This document shows, in pieces, positions 26,869-35,222 of a stretch of 64,000 bases of DNA. A program made the position numbers and the translations under genes. A model generated the notes under the pieces. It was not told the DNA's origin and searched no databases. It worked only from the letters and a program-made list of their open reading frames with translations. Numbering within the stretch: position 1 is the first letter of the stretch; every line of letters begins with the position of its first letter. Where the stretch lies: the NCBI GenBank assembly GCA_001683825.1, contig LXTR01000089.1, positions 92,021 to 156,020 on the forward strand. Direction: 5' to 3'. This DNA comes from Flavobacteriaceae bacterium CP2B (GTDB lineage Bacteria > Bacteroidota > Bacteroidia > Flavobacteriales > Flavobacteriaceae).

Positions 26869-27138
26869 TTATTTCCTAATGTTCAGTTCTTTGATAAGGG
26901 TACGGTACTTCTCAATATCCTTGCGCTTCAGGTAATCGAGAAGGCTCCTGCGCTGTCCCACCAATTTCACCAGGGAACGTTCGGTATTAAAATCTTTGGG
27001 GTTCTTCCTCAAATGCCCGGTCAGGTGGTTGATCCGGTGCGTGAACAAGGCGATTTGCCCCTCCGTTGACCCGGTGTTTGACTCGGATCCGCCGTATTGC
27101 TTGAAAATACTGGCTTTTACTTCTTTTGTTAAATACAT
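26869..27138 (-). CDS. rpsO: 30S ribosomal protein S15
   Basis: An 89-residue ribosomal protein that binds the central domain of 16S rRNA. The signature runs from GSTEGQIALFTHRINHLTGH through DFNTERSLVKLVGQRRSLLDYL to YRTLIKELNIRK, and the length is exact for the family. A TATCTTTG box lies 54 bases upstream. Between it and the ATG a CTGATT/AATCAG hairpin occurs in the leader, where S15 could autoregulate as in other bacteria (inference). pnp follows downstream. Confidence 0.98.
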   Translation of the reverse strand: MYLTKEVKASIFKQYGGSESNTGSTEGQIALFTHRINHLTGHLRKNPKDFNTERSLVKLVGQRRSLLDYLKRKDIEKYRTLIKELNIRK

Positions 27139-27192
27139 TCCAATATTATTTTAAATGATTTTTATGTATCTGACTGATTTTCAATCAGGCTG

Positions 27193-27200
27193 CAAAGATA
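27193..27200 (-). promoter_or_regulatory. -7 promoter box for rpsO
   Basis: Minus-strand TATCTTTG. A CTGATT-GAA-AATCAG hairpin begins a few bases downstream, inside the rpsO leader. Confidence 0.5.
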
Positions 27201-27304
27201 GGAATATTTTTAGAATGGGCGTTGGGCTTCCCCAATTTTATACGCTTCTTTAAACCTTTTGCGTCCTGGGCCATCCTATTCTTAAATGTTAAAAAATTGT
27301 TATT

Positions 27305-28165
27305 ATGAAAAATTGCCCCAAAAATTTGATGACAACCGGGATCGCCCTGGTGGCCATATTGGCCCTGGCGTCCTGTAGCACGGATGAAACGCCTGAAAAC
27401 CAGGTACAAGAGTCCTTTGACGTGGCCGAACTGCAGGCCAGCGATGAAACAGAACTGATTTCGGAGGAAATATTGAACATTTCCGAGGATGTGTATGCCA
27501 CGCATGAGATCAGTGCTACTTCCAAGACTGTTTATTCTTCGGATTACCTGCCGGAATGCGTGACAATCACCACGGTGGTGACCGATACGAGCGTGGAAAA
27601 AACGATCGATTTCGGAAGCGGCTGTGAACTGCCCAATGGGAATACCCTCAGCGGGATAATTTTCCTGTCCTATGAGAAAGACATGGAAATGGCATCAAAA
27701 ACACTCAGCATTTTCCTCACGGACTTTACCTTTAATGGCGTGGCCGTAGCGGGGACTGCAACCCTGGCGCGCCAACGTTCCAACGAGCAGGGGAACCCGC
27801 AATCTGATGCCATAGCCGAATTTAGTGCGACCTGGCCCGAAGGCGGCACCGCCACTTTTTCGGGAAACCGCACCCGTGAATGGGTCGAAGGCTACGGCTC
27901 CGGGTTCTGGGCAGATAATGTATTCCTCATTACCGGGCAGGGCACCTTTACCAACCGTTTGGGCAATGTTTACCGCAAAGAGGTAAAGGTTGCCCTTCGT
28001 AGGGAATTGGCCTGCCGCTTTTTGGTCAGTGGCGTTTTGGCGTTCTCGAGAAACGAAGCCACCGCCTCCCTGGATTTCGGGGATGGCCGTTGCGATGCCA
28101 AAGGCTTGCTCACTTACCCGGACGGGCATACCGAGGAGGTTTTCCTCCGGCGTTTCAGGCCGTAA
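27305..28165 (+). CDS. Hypothetical lipoprotein
   Basis: A 286-residue protein with a lipoprotein signal: basic start, hydrophobic GIALVAILALAS and then CSTDE with the lipobox Cys at residue 24. The mature part is acidic up to about residue 70, then beta-rich with repeated short strands and four Cys (PECVTI, GSGCEL, ELACRF, DGRCDAK) that may form two disulfides. This resembles uncharacterised lipoproteins common in Flavobacteriia; I do not know a function. It is monocistronic and ends in a strong terminator shared with the convergent accD. Confidence 0.8.
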   Translation: MKNCPKNLMTTGIALVAILALASCSTDETPENQVQESFDVAELQASDETELISEEILNISEDVYATHEISATSKTVYSSDYLPECVTITTVVTDTSVEKTIDFGSGCELPNGNTLSGIIFLSYEKDMEMASKTLSIFLTDFTFNGVAVAGTATLARQRSNEQGNPQSDAIAEFSATWPEGGTATFSGNRTREWVEGYGSGFWADNVFLITGQGTFTNRLGNVYRKEVKVALRRELACRFLVSGVLAFSRNEATASLDFGDGRCDAKGLLTYPDGHTEEVFLRRFRP

Positions 28166-28191
28166 AAAACCAAAAATTGCTATGAAAAAAG

Positions 28192-28220
28192 AATCCCGGG
28201 GATGTGCCCGGGATTTTTTT
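28192..28220 (+). terminator. Intrinsic terminator between the lipoprotein gene and accD
   Basis: AATCCCGGG and CCCGGGATT pair around GATGTG, followed by Ts on the plus strand. It overlaps the last bases of the convergent accD. Confidence 0.9.
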
Positions 28221-29079
28221 ATGTTCGGATAGGATTGTTTTCAATCAGATCAATATACTGGTTGATCTTCTTCTTGAGGTCTCTCCGGTGTACAATAAAA
28301 TCGAGGAATCCATGTTCCAGGACAAATTCGGCTGTCTGGAACCCTTCGGGCAACTCCTTGCCCGTGGCCTCCTTGACCACCCTGGGCCCGGCAAAACCTA
28401 TCAGCGCCCCCGGCTCAGAGATATTTATGTCTCCCAACATGGCATAGGAAGCCGTAGTTCCTCCGGTAGTAGGATCTGTACATAAAGAGATATAAGGAAT
28501 CCTGGCTTCGGCGAGCTGGGCCAGCTTGGCCGAGGTTTTTGCAAGCTGCATGAGGGAGAGGGCCGCTTCCATCATTCGGGCTCCGCCTGACTTCGAGATC
28601 ATCAGGAACGGGGTCTTCTTTTTAATGGAATAGTCAATGGCCCGGGCAATTTTTTCCCCTACAACGCTCCCCATCGAACCGCCGATAAAGCTGAAATCCA
28701 TGCAGGCGACGACCAGATCTTTTCCTATGGACTTCCCTACCGCTGTCCGAACCGCGTCATTCAACCCGGTTTTGGCCTGGGCCGCCTTCAGGCGGTCCGT
28801 ATATTTCTTGGTGTCCTCAAATTTAAGGGGGTCCCTGGAGGTGAGTTTGGGATCCAGTTCCTTAAACTTGTTGTCGTCAAAAAGGATCTCAAAGTACTCT
28901 TTACTCCCAATACGCACATGGTAGTCATCTTCCGGGCTGACATAGTAGTTTTTGGCCAGTTCTTCGGATTCGACAATCTTACCGGTGGGCGATTTGTACC
29001 AAAGGCCTTTGGGGGTATCCTTCTTTTGCTCTGTTGCAGTCTGTATTCCTTTTTCCTTTCTTTTAAACCATGCCGTCAT
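28219..29079 (-). CDS. accD: Acetyl-CoA carboxylase carboxyltransferase subunit beta
   Basis: A 286-residue carboxyltransferase beta subunit that, with AccA, transfers the carboxyl group from biotin to acetyl-CoA for fatty acid synthesis. The crotonase-type core is intact, with [40 protein letters not shown] and [18 protein letters not shown]. The N-terminal zinc ribbon is degenerate: the positions of the four cysteines in E. coli AccD fall in KSPTGKIV and VSPEDDYHV, with no Cys at all. As far as I recall this loss is shared by flavobacterial AccDs, so it is not damage. It lies 29 bp downstream of fbaA in a probable operon. Confidence 0.97.
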   Translation of the reverse strand: MTAWFKRKEKGIQTATEQKKDTPKGLWYKSPTGKIVESEELAKNYYVSPEDDYHVRIGSKEYFEILFDDNKFKELDPKLTSRDPLKFEDTKKYTDRLKAAQAKTGLNDAVRTAVGKSIGKDLVVACMDFSFIGGSMGSVVGEKIARAIDYSIKKKTPFLMISKSGGARMMEAALSLMQLAKTSAKLAQLAEARIPYISLCTDPTTGGTTASYAMLGDINISEPGALIGFAGPRVVKEATGKELPEGFQTAEFVLEHGFLDFIVHRRDLKKKINQYIDLIENNPIRT

Positions 29080-29108
29080 AGGGAACTCATTTTAACATTC
29101 AGCTTATC

Positions 29109-30176
29109 TTACAGCGTATTCACGTTGTTCAGGTCCTCAAAAGCCTTCTTCAGGCGGGCGACAAAGGTATTCTCACCTTCACGAAGCCATATCCTTGGAT
29201 CGTAATACTTCTTGTTGGGTTGGTCTGCCCCCTCGGGGTTTCCGATTTGTGCCTTCAAATAATCGGCTTTGGAACCAAAGTAATCCCGTACGCCGGCCAT
29301 AAAGGCGTATTGCATATCTGTGTCGATATTCATTTTGATGACGCCATAGCCAATCGCTTCCCTGATCTCTTCGAGGGTGGATCCTGACCCACCGTGGAAG
29401 ACAAAATCTATATGGTTGGCCCCCACCTTATAGTGTTCACTGATATAGGTCTGGGAATTCCTAAGGATTTTGGGGGTTAGTTTGACATTTCCAGGTTTGT
29501 AGACCCCGTGTACATTCCCAAAGGCTGCCGCCACGGTAAAGCGGTGGCTCACCTTAGAGAGTTCCTCGAATGCATAGGCCACTTCCTCAGGTTGGGTATA
29601 GAGCTTGGAATCGTCCACATCCGTATTGTCCACCCCGTCTTCTTCCCCCCCGGTGATCCCGAGTTCTATTTCAAGGGTCATATTCATTTTGCTCATCCTG
29701 GCCAGGTATTCCTTGCAGATGGCGATATTTTCTTCCAATGGTTCCTCAGACAGGTCGATCATATGGGAACTGAAGAGTGATTTCCCTGTTGCTTTGAAAT
29801 GCGCCTCACTGGCTTCCAACAGCCCGTCTATCCAGGGCAGTAACTTTTTGGCGCAGTGGTCTGTGTGGAGGATCACCGTGGCCCCGTAGGCCTCGGCCAG
29901 CTCATGCACATGTTTGGCTCCGGCAATGGCTCCTTTGATTGCAGCCTGTTGCCCCTCATTGGACAAACCTTTTCCGGCATTGAACTGAGCACCACCGTTG
30001 GAAAACTGAATAATTACCGGGGCCTTGAGGCTGGCAGCCGTTTCGAGTACCCCGTTGATGGAGTTGGAACCTATGACATTGACCGCAGGGAGTGCGAAAC
30101 CTTTCTCCTTGGCATATCGAAATATTTCCTGTACCTCGTCACCTGTCGCAACCCCTGGTTTTATTGAATGACTCAT
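29109..30176 (-). CDS. fbaA: Class II fructose-bisphosphate aldolase
   Basis: A 355-residue zinc-dependent aldolase of glycolysis and gluconeogenesis. Zn ligands and catalytic residues are in ILHTDHCAKKLLPW, LEIELGITGGEEDGVDN, FGNVHGVYK and DFVFHGGSGSTLEEI. Length and motifs match the class IIA E. coli-like type. A TACTTTTG box lies 35 bases upstream, overlapping the spacer to the tamL stop. It is probably co-transcribed with accD. Confidence 0.98.
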   Translation of the reverse strand: MSHSIKPGVATGDEVQEIFRYAKEKGFALPAVNVIGSNSINGVLETAASLKAPVIIQFSNGGAQFNAGKGLSNEGQQAAIKGAIAGAKHVHELAEAYGATVILHTDHCAKKLLPWIDGLLEASEAHFKATGKSLFSSHMIDLSEEPLEENIAICKEYLARMSKMNMTLEIELGITGGEEDGVDNTDVDDSKLYTQPEEVAYAFEELSKVSHRFTVAAAFGNVHGVYKPGNVKLTPKILRNSQTYISEHYKVGANHIDFVFHGGSGSTLEEIREAIGYGVIKMNIDTDMQYAFMAGVRDYFGSKADYLKAQIGNPEGADQPNKKYYDPRIWLREGENTFVARLKKAFEDLNNVNTL

Positions 30177-30211
30177 TCTTTTTTCTCTATTTTGTTAGCA
30201 ATTGAATGGGG

Positions 30212-30219
30212 CAAAAGTA
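30212..30219 (-). promoter_or_regulatory. -7 promoter box for fbaA-accD
   Basis: Minus-strand TACTTTTG, 35 bases before the fbaA ATG and directly downstream of the tamL stop codon. Confidence 0.5.
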
Positions 30220-30233
30220 ATAAAATAAATCCC

Positions 30234-32795
30234 TTAAAACGGATAATTGATCCCTATTTGGAATTCCCCATTGGCAAAATTATAGTCCCTGAACCATCTT
30301 CTGGATAATTCCTCTGCCGGATTGTAGGTTTTAAACCCGTAGTCAACCCTAAAGACAAAATACGTAAAATCATAACGAAGTCCAAAGCCTGTCCCGAGGG
30401 CAATATCCTTCAGGGAGCTAATCCCCTTAAAGGTGGCATCCGGATCATCTACGTTATCCCAGATATTCCAGATGTTGCCGGCATCGGCAAAAATGGCCCC
30501 TTTGATGTCCCCGGCAATTGGGAAGCGGTACTCCAGGTTGAGCGCAATTTTCATATTGGCTTCATTGAAATCGTCGAGCCCCTGGGTGCGTCCGGGCCCC
30601 AGCGAATATGGGTTCCAGGCCCTGTTATCATTGGATCCCCCGGCAAAATAACTCCGTACAAAAGGGATGCTGTTAGAATTTCCATAGGGCACGGCGATGC
30701 CAAAAAAACTGTGGAACGCCAATACATTAGAGCGGGAAATCTCCCAATGATGGATGAAGTCGAATTCGGTTTTTATGTACTGGGAGTAGGGGACCCCAAA
30801 CACCAGCTGCTGCAAATCATCGTTTCTTTCAAACGGGATGATATTGGCGATTCCAGACAGGAGGTTCCCGGCACTTTCCAGCTTAAGCCGGAACTGGTAA
30901 AATTCATTGTCGTTGAGGTCTGCCTTGTTGTTTCGTGTATAGGTGAAGTTACTGGTAAAGATAAGGTTGTTTTCCGTTAGGCGCAGCCGGCGTTCCTCTA
31001 TCCGGTTTACTTCTGTGAACTGTGTGTCGGTTGCGGACACCTGTCTGTCCAAAATGGCATTGGTAAACCCGGTGGTTCCCTCAGGGATGATCAGGTTTAG
31101 ATCATCCGGGTCATCGGTCTCCTCGTAAAATTCAGCCAGGGCAGGCTCGTTTTCAAAGTCGTCGGCAATAGCATCCAGACTGCTGTAACTGCTGGTGTAT
31201 ACATAGTAAAAGCGGGACGGGTTTACATTGCGCACAAACTGGATGTTGAGCAATTCGAGGCTGTTCTTTACAAGGTTCGAAGGGGTCCAGCTATAACCGT
31301 ATACCGTATTGAAAGTCTGTTTGTCGAGCCCTATGTTTTGTTGGAAACTGGTCCCGGCAGAAAGCCGTGTCTGAGGAAGCATATAGTAGGGGATAATCTT
31401 TTTGGTGCTTACCAGGGGAAACCAAATCCGCGGGAAGATCAGGTTGATGTCGCCCCCGATTTCAGAAAAGAAATCCTCGGTCAGGGATTGATCGCTCAGC
31501 AACCCGAAAGTCCCCCTGGCCGAAAGGCTCAGGGTCTCGGCCCCCCCGAAAACATTCCGGGTGATGAGTGACGTGCTAAATCCAATGCCCAGTTGCTGTA
31601 TGTTGGAATGGGTAATGTCCAGGTCCATCCCCAGGGAAAATTTGGGGCGGGCAGAAAGATAAATATTGGAAATAAGCCTGGTTCGTGTGCTGTCTTGTAT
31701 GAATTCTATATTGGGGTACTTAAAAGTATTGAGGTTCGTAATTTGCCGGTACGTCCTAAGCCGGTCAATATCCCTGTAAATACTGTCTTTTGCCAGGAAA
31801 ATAGCATCTGTCAGTGCTTTTGGTTTATACCGCAGTTTGTCCTTATAATAGATGGTGTAGGTTTCATAGTCCGTGGACTGCAGGTTGGAAATGTTGTCCT
31901 GAAAAGTGTAATCGGCAAAAATGTTTACCTTTTCAAAACGGTGCACCTTGTATTCCGTTCCATTGGCCAGGGTGTCCCCGCGCCGTCGGAGGTTTTCAAT
32001 ATTGAGTTCCACTTCCATACGGGTATCTTCATTGGCCCGGGTGGTATCCCTCACAATGTCGTAGGTGATAGAACTTTCCTGGAAATCGAAGACCCCGGAA
32101 TTCCTGAATAGTTGGGTAAGCCGTTCCCGCTCCATGTTGAAGTCTTCCAGATCAAATTGGTTCCCCTCTTTGATCAGCGATGCTGCCCGGTGCAACCTGT
32201 AGATGGAATCAATGGCCACCGAAGCGATATCGCTCGACAAGGAATCGATTATATAGGGGCTTCCAAGGTCTATTAGGTATGCCAGGGCGGCTCTTTGCCT
32301 TTTCCGGGAAGGGACCACCTCATAAGAAGCGCTATTGTTAAAATAGCCCTTGCTTCCGTAATAGGCGGTTAAGCGTTGGAGGGTTTTTTTAGCTTTGCTC
32401 GTATCTATGGTAACCGGGGCTTCCCCTATATTCTTTAGCCATTCACTATATCCTTTCACCAAAAAGGACTCCCCCAGCCGTGCTACCTGTTTGCGCGATA
32501 GCAGGTTGGCCAACCGCTGCTCCCTTTTTTCCTTCCGGTGCAACCAGGCCTGATAGGTAGAATCCGGATGTGGCTTGGCAAGGTTATACAGGTTGAGCCT
32601 TAGGGGGTAGCCTAATAATGTACTGTTGGGTTCCTGTACGATAAGGCTCTCAATATCCTCATCCACCACTTTTTCCCCGTCGGCCAGGATGGTATTTTTG
32701 GTCAGTAGTAGTTCGTCTTCATCAACCCTCTTTAGCGTATTGCATGAAGCAATGGTGGCCGCAACTAAGAATAAACCTATTTTTGCATAGCTCAT
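30234..32795 (-). CDS. tamL: TamL, BamA/TamA-like outer-membrane assembly lipoprotein
   Basis: An 853-residue Omp85-superfamily protein. The open frame continues to 33434, antisense to the next gene, but coding starts at a lipoprotein signal: ATG at 32795 gives MSYAKIGLFLVAATIAS then CNTLKRVDEDE, with Cys18 as lipid anchor. ATG 32819 is in frame but only 7 bases from a TATTTTTG promoter box, so it is less likely. POTRA-like repeats occupy about 30-400, and the C-terminal beta-barrel includes GGSNDNRAWNPYSLGPGR and ends in GEFQIGINYPF with terminal Phe as in barrel proteins. In Bacteroidota this lipidated TamA partner works with TamB in outer-membrane protein or lipid assembly. No tamB is seen here. 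Confidence 0.9.
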   Translation of the reverse strand: MSYAKIGLFLVAATIASCNTLKRVDEDELLLTKNTILADGEKVVDEDIESLIVQEPNSTLLGYPLRLNLYNLAKPHPDSTYQAWLHRKEKREQRLANLLSRKQVARLGESFLVKGYSEWLKNIGEAPVTIDTSKAKKTLQRLTAYYGSKGYFNNSASYEVVPSRKRQRAALAYLIDLGSPYIIDSLSSDIASVAIDSIYRLHRAASLIKEGNQFDLEDFNMERERLTQLFRNSGVFDFQESSITYDIVRDTTRANEDTRMEVELNIENLRRRGDTLANGTEYKVHRFEKVNIFADYTFQDNISNLQSTDYETYTIYYKDKLRYKPKALTDAIFLAKDSIYRDIDRLRTYRQITNLNTFKYPNIEFIQDSTRTRLISNIYLSARPKFSLGMDLDITHSNIQQLGIGFSTSLITRNVFGGAETLSLSARGTFGLLSDQSLTEDFFSEIGGDINLIFPRIWFPLVSTKKIIPYYMLPQTRLSAGTSFQQNIGLDKQTFNTVYGYSWTPSNLVKNSLELLNIQFVRNVNPSRFYYVYTSSYSSLDAIADDFENEPALAEFYEETDDPDDLNLIIPEGTTGFTNAILDRQVSATDTQFTEVNRIEERRLRLTENNLIFTSNFTYTRNNKADLNDNEFYQFRLKLESAGNLLSGIANIIPFERNDDLQQLVFGVPYSQYIKTEFDFIHHWEISRSNVLAFHSFFGIAVPYGNSNSIPFVRSYFAGGSNDNRAWNPYSLGPGRTQGLDDFNEANMKIALNLEYRFPIAGDIKGAIFADAGNIWNIWDNVDDPDATFKGISSLKDIALGTGFGLRYDFTYFVFRVDYGFKTYNPAEELSRRWFRDYNFANGEFQIGINYPF

Positions 32796-32825
32796 TTTAA
32801 AACACCAAGGGGTCTTCATAGAAGC

Positions 32826-32833
32826 CAAAAATA
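32826..32833 (-). promoter_or_regulatory. -7 promoter box for tamL
   Basis: Minus-strand TATTTTTG with TTTC 18 bases upstream (one mismatch to TTTG at -33). It decides the tamL start: 32795 lies 30 bases downstream and 32819 only 6. Confidence 0.5.
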
Positions 32834-32843
32834 CATTATTTGA

Positions 32844-33575
32844 ATGGTTGTGAAAAGTGAAATAAAGCTTATAAAAAGCCTGCAGCAAAAAAAATACCGT
32901 ACGCAGAACGGGCTCTTTGTGGCCGAAGGAGTCAAAACCGTAACGGAGCTGCTGGGGTCGCGCTTTAGCGTCCATAAAATATACAGCACCGAGGTTGAAC
33001 TGCTCGAGGGGGTGGTAGGGGAAAGGGCCCTGGTATCCCCGGCGGAGTTGCGAAAAATGAGCGGATTGCAAACACCCAACAAAATCCTTGGGGTTTTTCA
33101 TATGCCCGAACCGGTCCCCTTGGACTTTAAAGACTGGATACTGCTGCTGGATGCCGTACAGGACCCCGGGAACCTGGGGACCATTATCCGGTTGTGCGAC
33201 TGGTTTGGGATAAGGCACCTGGCCTGCTCTCCGGATACCGTAGATTGTTTCAATCCCAAGGTGTTGCAGGCCACCATGGGATCCATAGCCAGGGTAAACC
33301 TGGTGTATACCCCTTTGGAAAACCTGTTGAAGGAAACCTCCCTGCCCGTCTATGGGGCCTATATGGAGGGCACGCCGGTGTATGATGAAACCCTGCCTGC
33401 CTGTGGTTTGCTGGTGATGGGGAACGAAGCCCATGGGATATCAACAGGTATTGGCCGGCAAGTAGGGCAGAAAATCAGTATCCCGCAATATGGTACGCCC
33501 AGTGCAGAGAGCCTGAACGTGGCCATGGCCACAGCCATCCTGTTGAATGAGATCCGCCGTCCTACTCGAAAGTGA
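32844..33575 (+). CDS. TrmH/SpoU family RNA methyltransferase
   Basis: A 243-residue SPOUT RNA 2'-O-ribose methyltransferase. An N-terminal substrate-binding part (IKLIKSLQQKKYRTQNGLFV, VAEGVKTV) precedes the SpoU domain with motifs LLLDAVQDPGNLGTIIRLCD, LLVMGNEAHGIS and PQYGTPSAESLNVAMATAIL, which form the trefoil knot that binds SAM. Its target (23S rRNA or tRNA) cannot be named from sequence alone. It is divergent from tamL with 48 bp between, an arrangement I recall as common in flavobacteria, and its 3' end overlaps the convergent porT by 14 bp. Confidence 0.92.
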   Translation: MVVKSEIKLIKSLQQKKYRTQNGLFVAEGVKTVTELLGSRFSVHKIYSTEVELLEGVVGERALVSPAELRKMSGLQTPNKILGVFHMPEPVPLDFKDWILLLDAVQDPGNLGTIIRLCDWFGIRHLACSPDTVDCFNPKVLQATMGSIARVNLVYTPLENLLKETSLPVYGAYMEGTPVYDETLPACGLLVMGNEAHGISTGIGRQVGQKISIPQYGTPSAESLNVAMATAILLNEIRRPTRK

Positions 33576-34257
33576 AATTCACAAAAATCCCCCGGGTCCG
33601 CAGCGCTTCGATGTTCCCGGTCCAAGGGCTGTTGGGGTCGTCATCGGGAACCAGTTCGTCGCTTAGGGCGAAGACCCCGCGGATAGACGGGGAAAACTTA
33701 AAGTATTCCGTGTAAAAATCAATCCCAAAGCCCACTTCATAGCCGTATACCCGTTGTTTCATGCGAAAGGTGCCACTGCGGTTATCGTCCAGGCTCTTTT
33801 CGTTGCTCCCCAGGTTTAAGGAGGCATAGGGCCCCGCCACGATATACGGCTTCCAGTTCCCTATCCGCCGGGCACTTATTTTTAGGAGTAGGGGGAAATT
33901 GATATAGGTTGATTTCAGCTCGCGCAGGGCGTCGTTATCGTTGTCAAAACCAGGAAACCCAAGTATTCTTTGTGAATAAAAGAGGCCGGGTTCAAAGCGG
34001 AGGTCAAGAAATTCATGCAACCGCATTTCGCCAATAAGCCCAACATTGAAGCCCAGGGATTTATCTACCAGGATATCGCCGGTGTCGTTTTTATATTCAA
34101 ATTTAAAATCATACTGGTTAAAGCCCAGAAAGTAACCCCAGTTCAAAAGCGCCTTGTCTTCATTTTCAAGGTTCAGGATGGGGTCTTCATTGAACTGGGC
34201 ATAACCGGAATGCAGGCAGAGCAGGGAAATAGTAAGGAAAAAAAAGAATTTTTTCAT
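33562..34257 (-). CDS. porT: Type IX secretion outer-membrane protein PorT
   Basis: A 231-residue outer-membrane beta-barrel protein of the PorT family, needed for the type IX secretion system and gliding in Bacteroidota. A signal peptide ([21 protein letters not shown]) is followed by eight predicted strands and a C-terminal strand ending GIFVNFTFE with terminal aromatic and acidic residues. Family-typical segments include [20 protein letters not shown] and [14 protein letters not shown]. The gene overlaps ubiE by 4 bp (ATGA), the ubiE-porT order that is widely conserved in Bacteroidota and strengthens the call. Confidence 0.93.
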   Translation of the reverse strand: MKKFFFFLTISLLCLHSGYAQFNEDPILNLENEDKALLNWGYFLGFNQYDFKFEYKNDTGDILVDKSLGFNVGLIGEMRLHEFLDLRFEPGLFYSQRILGFPGFDNDNDALRELKSTYINFPLLLKISARRIGNWKPYIVAGPYASLNLGSNEKSLDDNRSGTFRMKQRVYGYEVGFGIDFYTEYFKFSPSIRGVFALSDELVPDDDPNSPWTGNIEALRTRGIFVNFTFE

Positions 34258-34988
34258 GATTGTTTTGTGGCTACATAAATGGAGGCTGCGCCAAAGGTTT
34301 GGGGCTTGTGTTCCATACCTATAAACCCGATTTTCCCTAAAATATTGTTGAAGGCCTGGCCTGATGGAAATGCAGCCGCAGACTCGGAAAGATAGGTGTA
34401 GGCAGCCCGGTCCTTGGAGAATATTTTTCCAATAAGCGGTAGGATATGGCGACTGTAAAAATGGTACCCGAGTTTGTAAATCCCGTTGGTAGGGACCGAG
34501 GTTTCCAGGACTACCAATACCCCTCCGGGCTTTAAAACGCGATTTATTTCCGACAACCCTTTTTCAAGGTTCTCAAAATTGCGTACGCCAAAGGCCACCG
34601 TTACTGCATCAAAACTGGCTTCTTCAAATGGCAGGGCCTCACTGTCGCCCACGATCATGTCAACCCTTTGCGAAAGTCCTTTTTGCAACACTTTTTTCTT
34701 GCCAATGGAGAGCATGCCTGAAGAGATATCCAGTCCGGTAATCCTGGAGGCCCCCGTTTTGGCAAGCGCAATGGCCAGGTCCCCTGTACCGGTGGCAATG
34801 TCGAGGATCGAATCGGGAGAACAGCGCCCAACGATAGTGACGACCTTCCTTCTCCATCGGACATCATTGCCAAAGGAAATAACCCTGTTAAGGCCATCGT
34901 AGTTCCCCGATATGGTATCGAACATACGTGTTACCTGCTCTTTCTTGGCCTGGCCGGAATCTTTGTAAGGAGTGATGTTTTTGGGCAT
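34254..34988 (-). CDS. ubiE: Demethylmenaquinone methyltransferase
   Basis: A 244-residue SAM-dependent methyltransferase that makes menaquinone from demethylmenaquinone (UbiE/MenG). Motifs: [23 protein letters not shown] site [35 protein letters not shown] and [15 protein letters not shown]. Respiratory chains here use menaquinone as acceptor for the Na+-NQR encoded further on. A TATCTTTG box lies 19 bases upstream. The gene is coupled to porT by an ATGA overlap. Confidence 0.97.
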   Translation of the reverse strand: MPKNITPYKDSGQAKKEQVTRMFDTISGNYDGLNRVISFGNDVRWRRKVVTIVGRCSPDSILDIATGTGDLAIALAKTGASRITGLDISSGMLSIGKKKVLQKGLSQRVDMIVGDSEALPFEEASFDAVTVAFGVRNFENLEKGLSEINRVLKPGGVLVVLETSVPTNGIYKLGYHFYSRHILPLIGKIFSKDRAAYTYLSESAAAFPSGQAFNNILGKIGFIGMEHKPQTFGAASIYVATKQS

Positions 34989-35007
34989 TTAGACGGTGTT
35001 TTAACCG

Positions 35008-35015
35008 CAAAGATA
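35008..35015 (-). promoter_or_regulatory. -7 promoter box for ubiE-porT
   Basis: Minus-strand TATCTTTG, 19 bases before the ubiE ATG. Confidence 0.5.
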
Positions 35016-35109
35016 CTACAATAGGATGAGCATACACCGGGGAGGTCGCTCCGGTGGGGCCTCAAAAAAAATGGCCCTTCAATCTACCCCCTTCATCCAT
35101 AAATTTATG

Positions 35110-35117
35110 TAATTTTG
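35110..35117 (+). promoter_or_regulatory. -7 promoter box for the trk leader/trkA/trkH unit
   Basis: TAATTTTG matches TAnnTTTG. The distance to the trkA ATG is about 101 bases, while the other boxes in this window lie mostly 18-54 bases from their start codons. The 28-codon ORF begins 18 bases after this box. Confidence 0.5.
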
Positions 35118-35135
35118 TGCCCTAACTTTTAGTAA

Positions 35136-35222
35136 ATGTGTACTATAGACCGCAAGGTTGGCGTGGGGAGCCCGGAAGGGACCTCGCCAGGGCACAGGAG
35201 CTATAACGTAATTCTTGAATGA
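35136..35222 (+). CDS. Possible 28-codon leader ORF overlapping the trkA start
   Basis: ATG at 35136 opens a 28-codon frame (begins MCTIDRKVG, ends SYNVILE) whose TGA overlaps the trkA ATG as ATGA. It starts 18 bases after a TAnnTTTG box, the distance typical for genes in this window. The same bases can fold: ACC-GCAA-GGT (35149-35158) and CCC-GGAA-GGG (35171-35180) are GNRA-capped hairpins, and TGTGCCCT (35116-35123) pairs perfectly with AGGGCACA (35189-35196). The first arm of that last pair overlaps the promoter box, so it may not be transcribed. Either a coupled leader peptide or a structured leader for K+ uptake genes. No homologue recognised. Confidence 0.35.
   Translation: MCTIDRKVGVGSPEGTSPGHRSYNVILE

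Noticed and set aside
32820..33434. N-terminal 200-residue extension of TamL
   Set aside because: It is antisense to the RNA methyltransferase gene and precedes a proper lipoprotein signal and promoter box.
35116..35196. c-di-AMP (ydaO) riboswitch before trkA
   Set aside because: Location would fit, but I see none of the conserved ydaO sequence blocks. Kept only as an undefined structured candidate.
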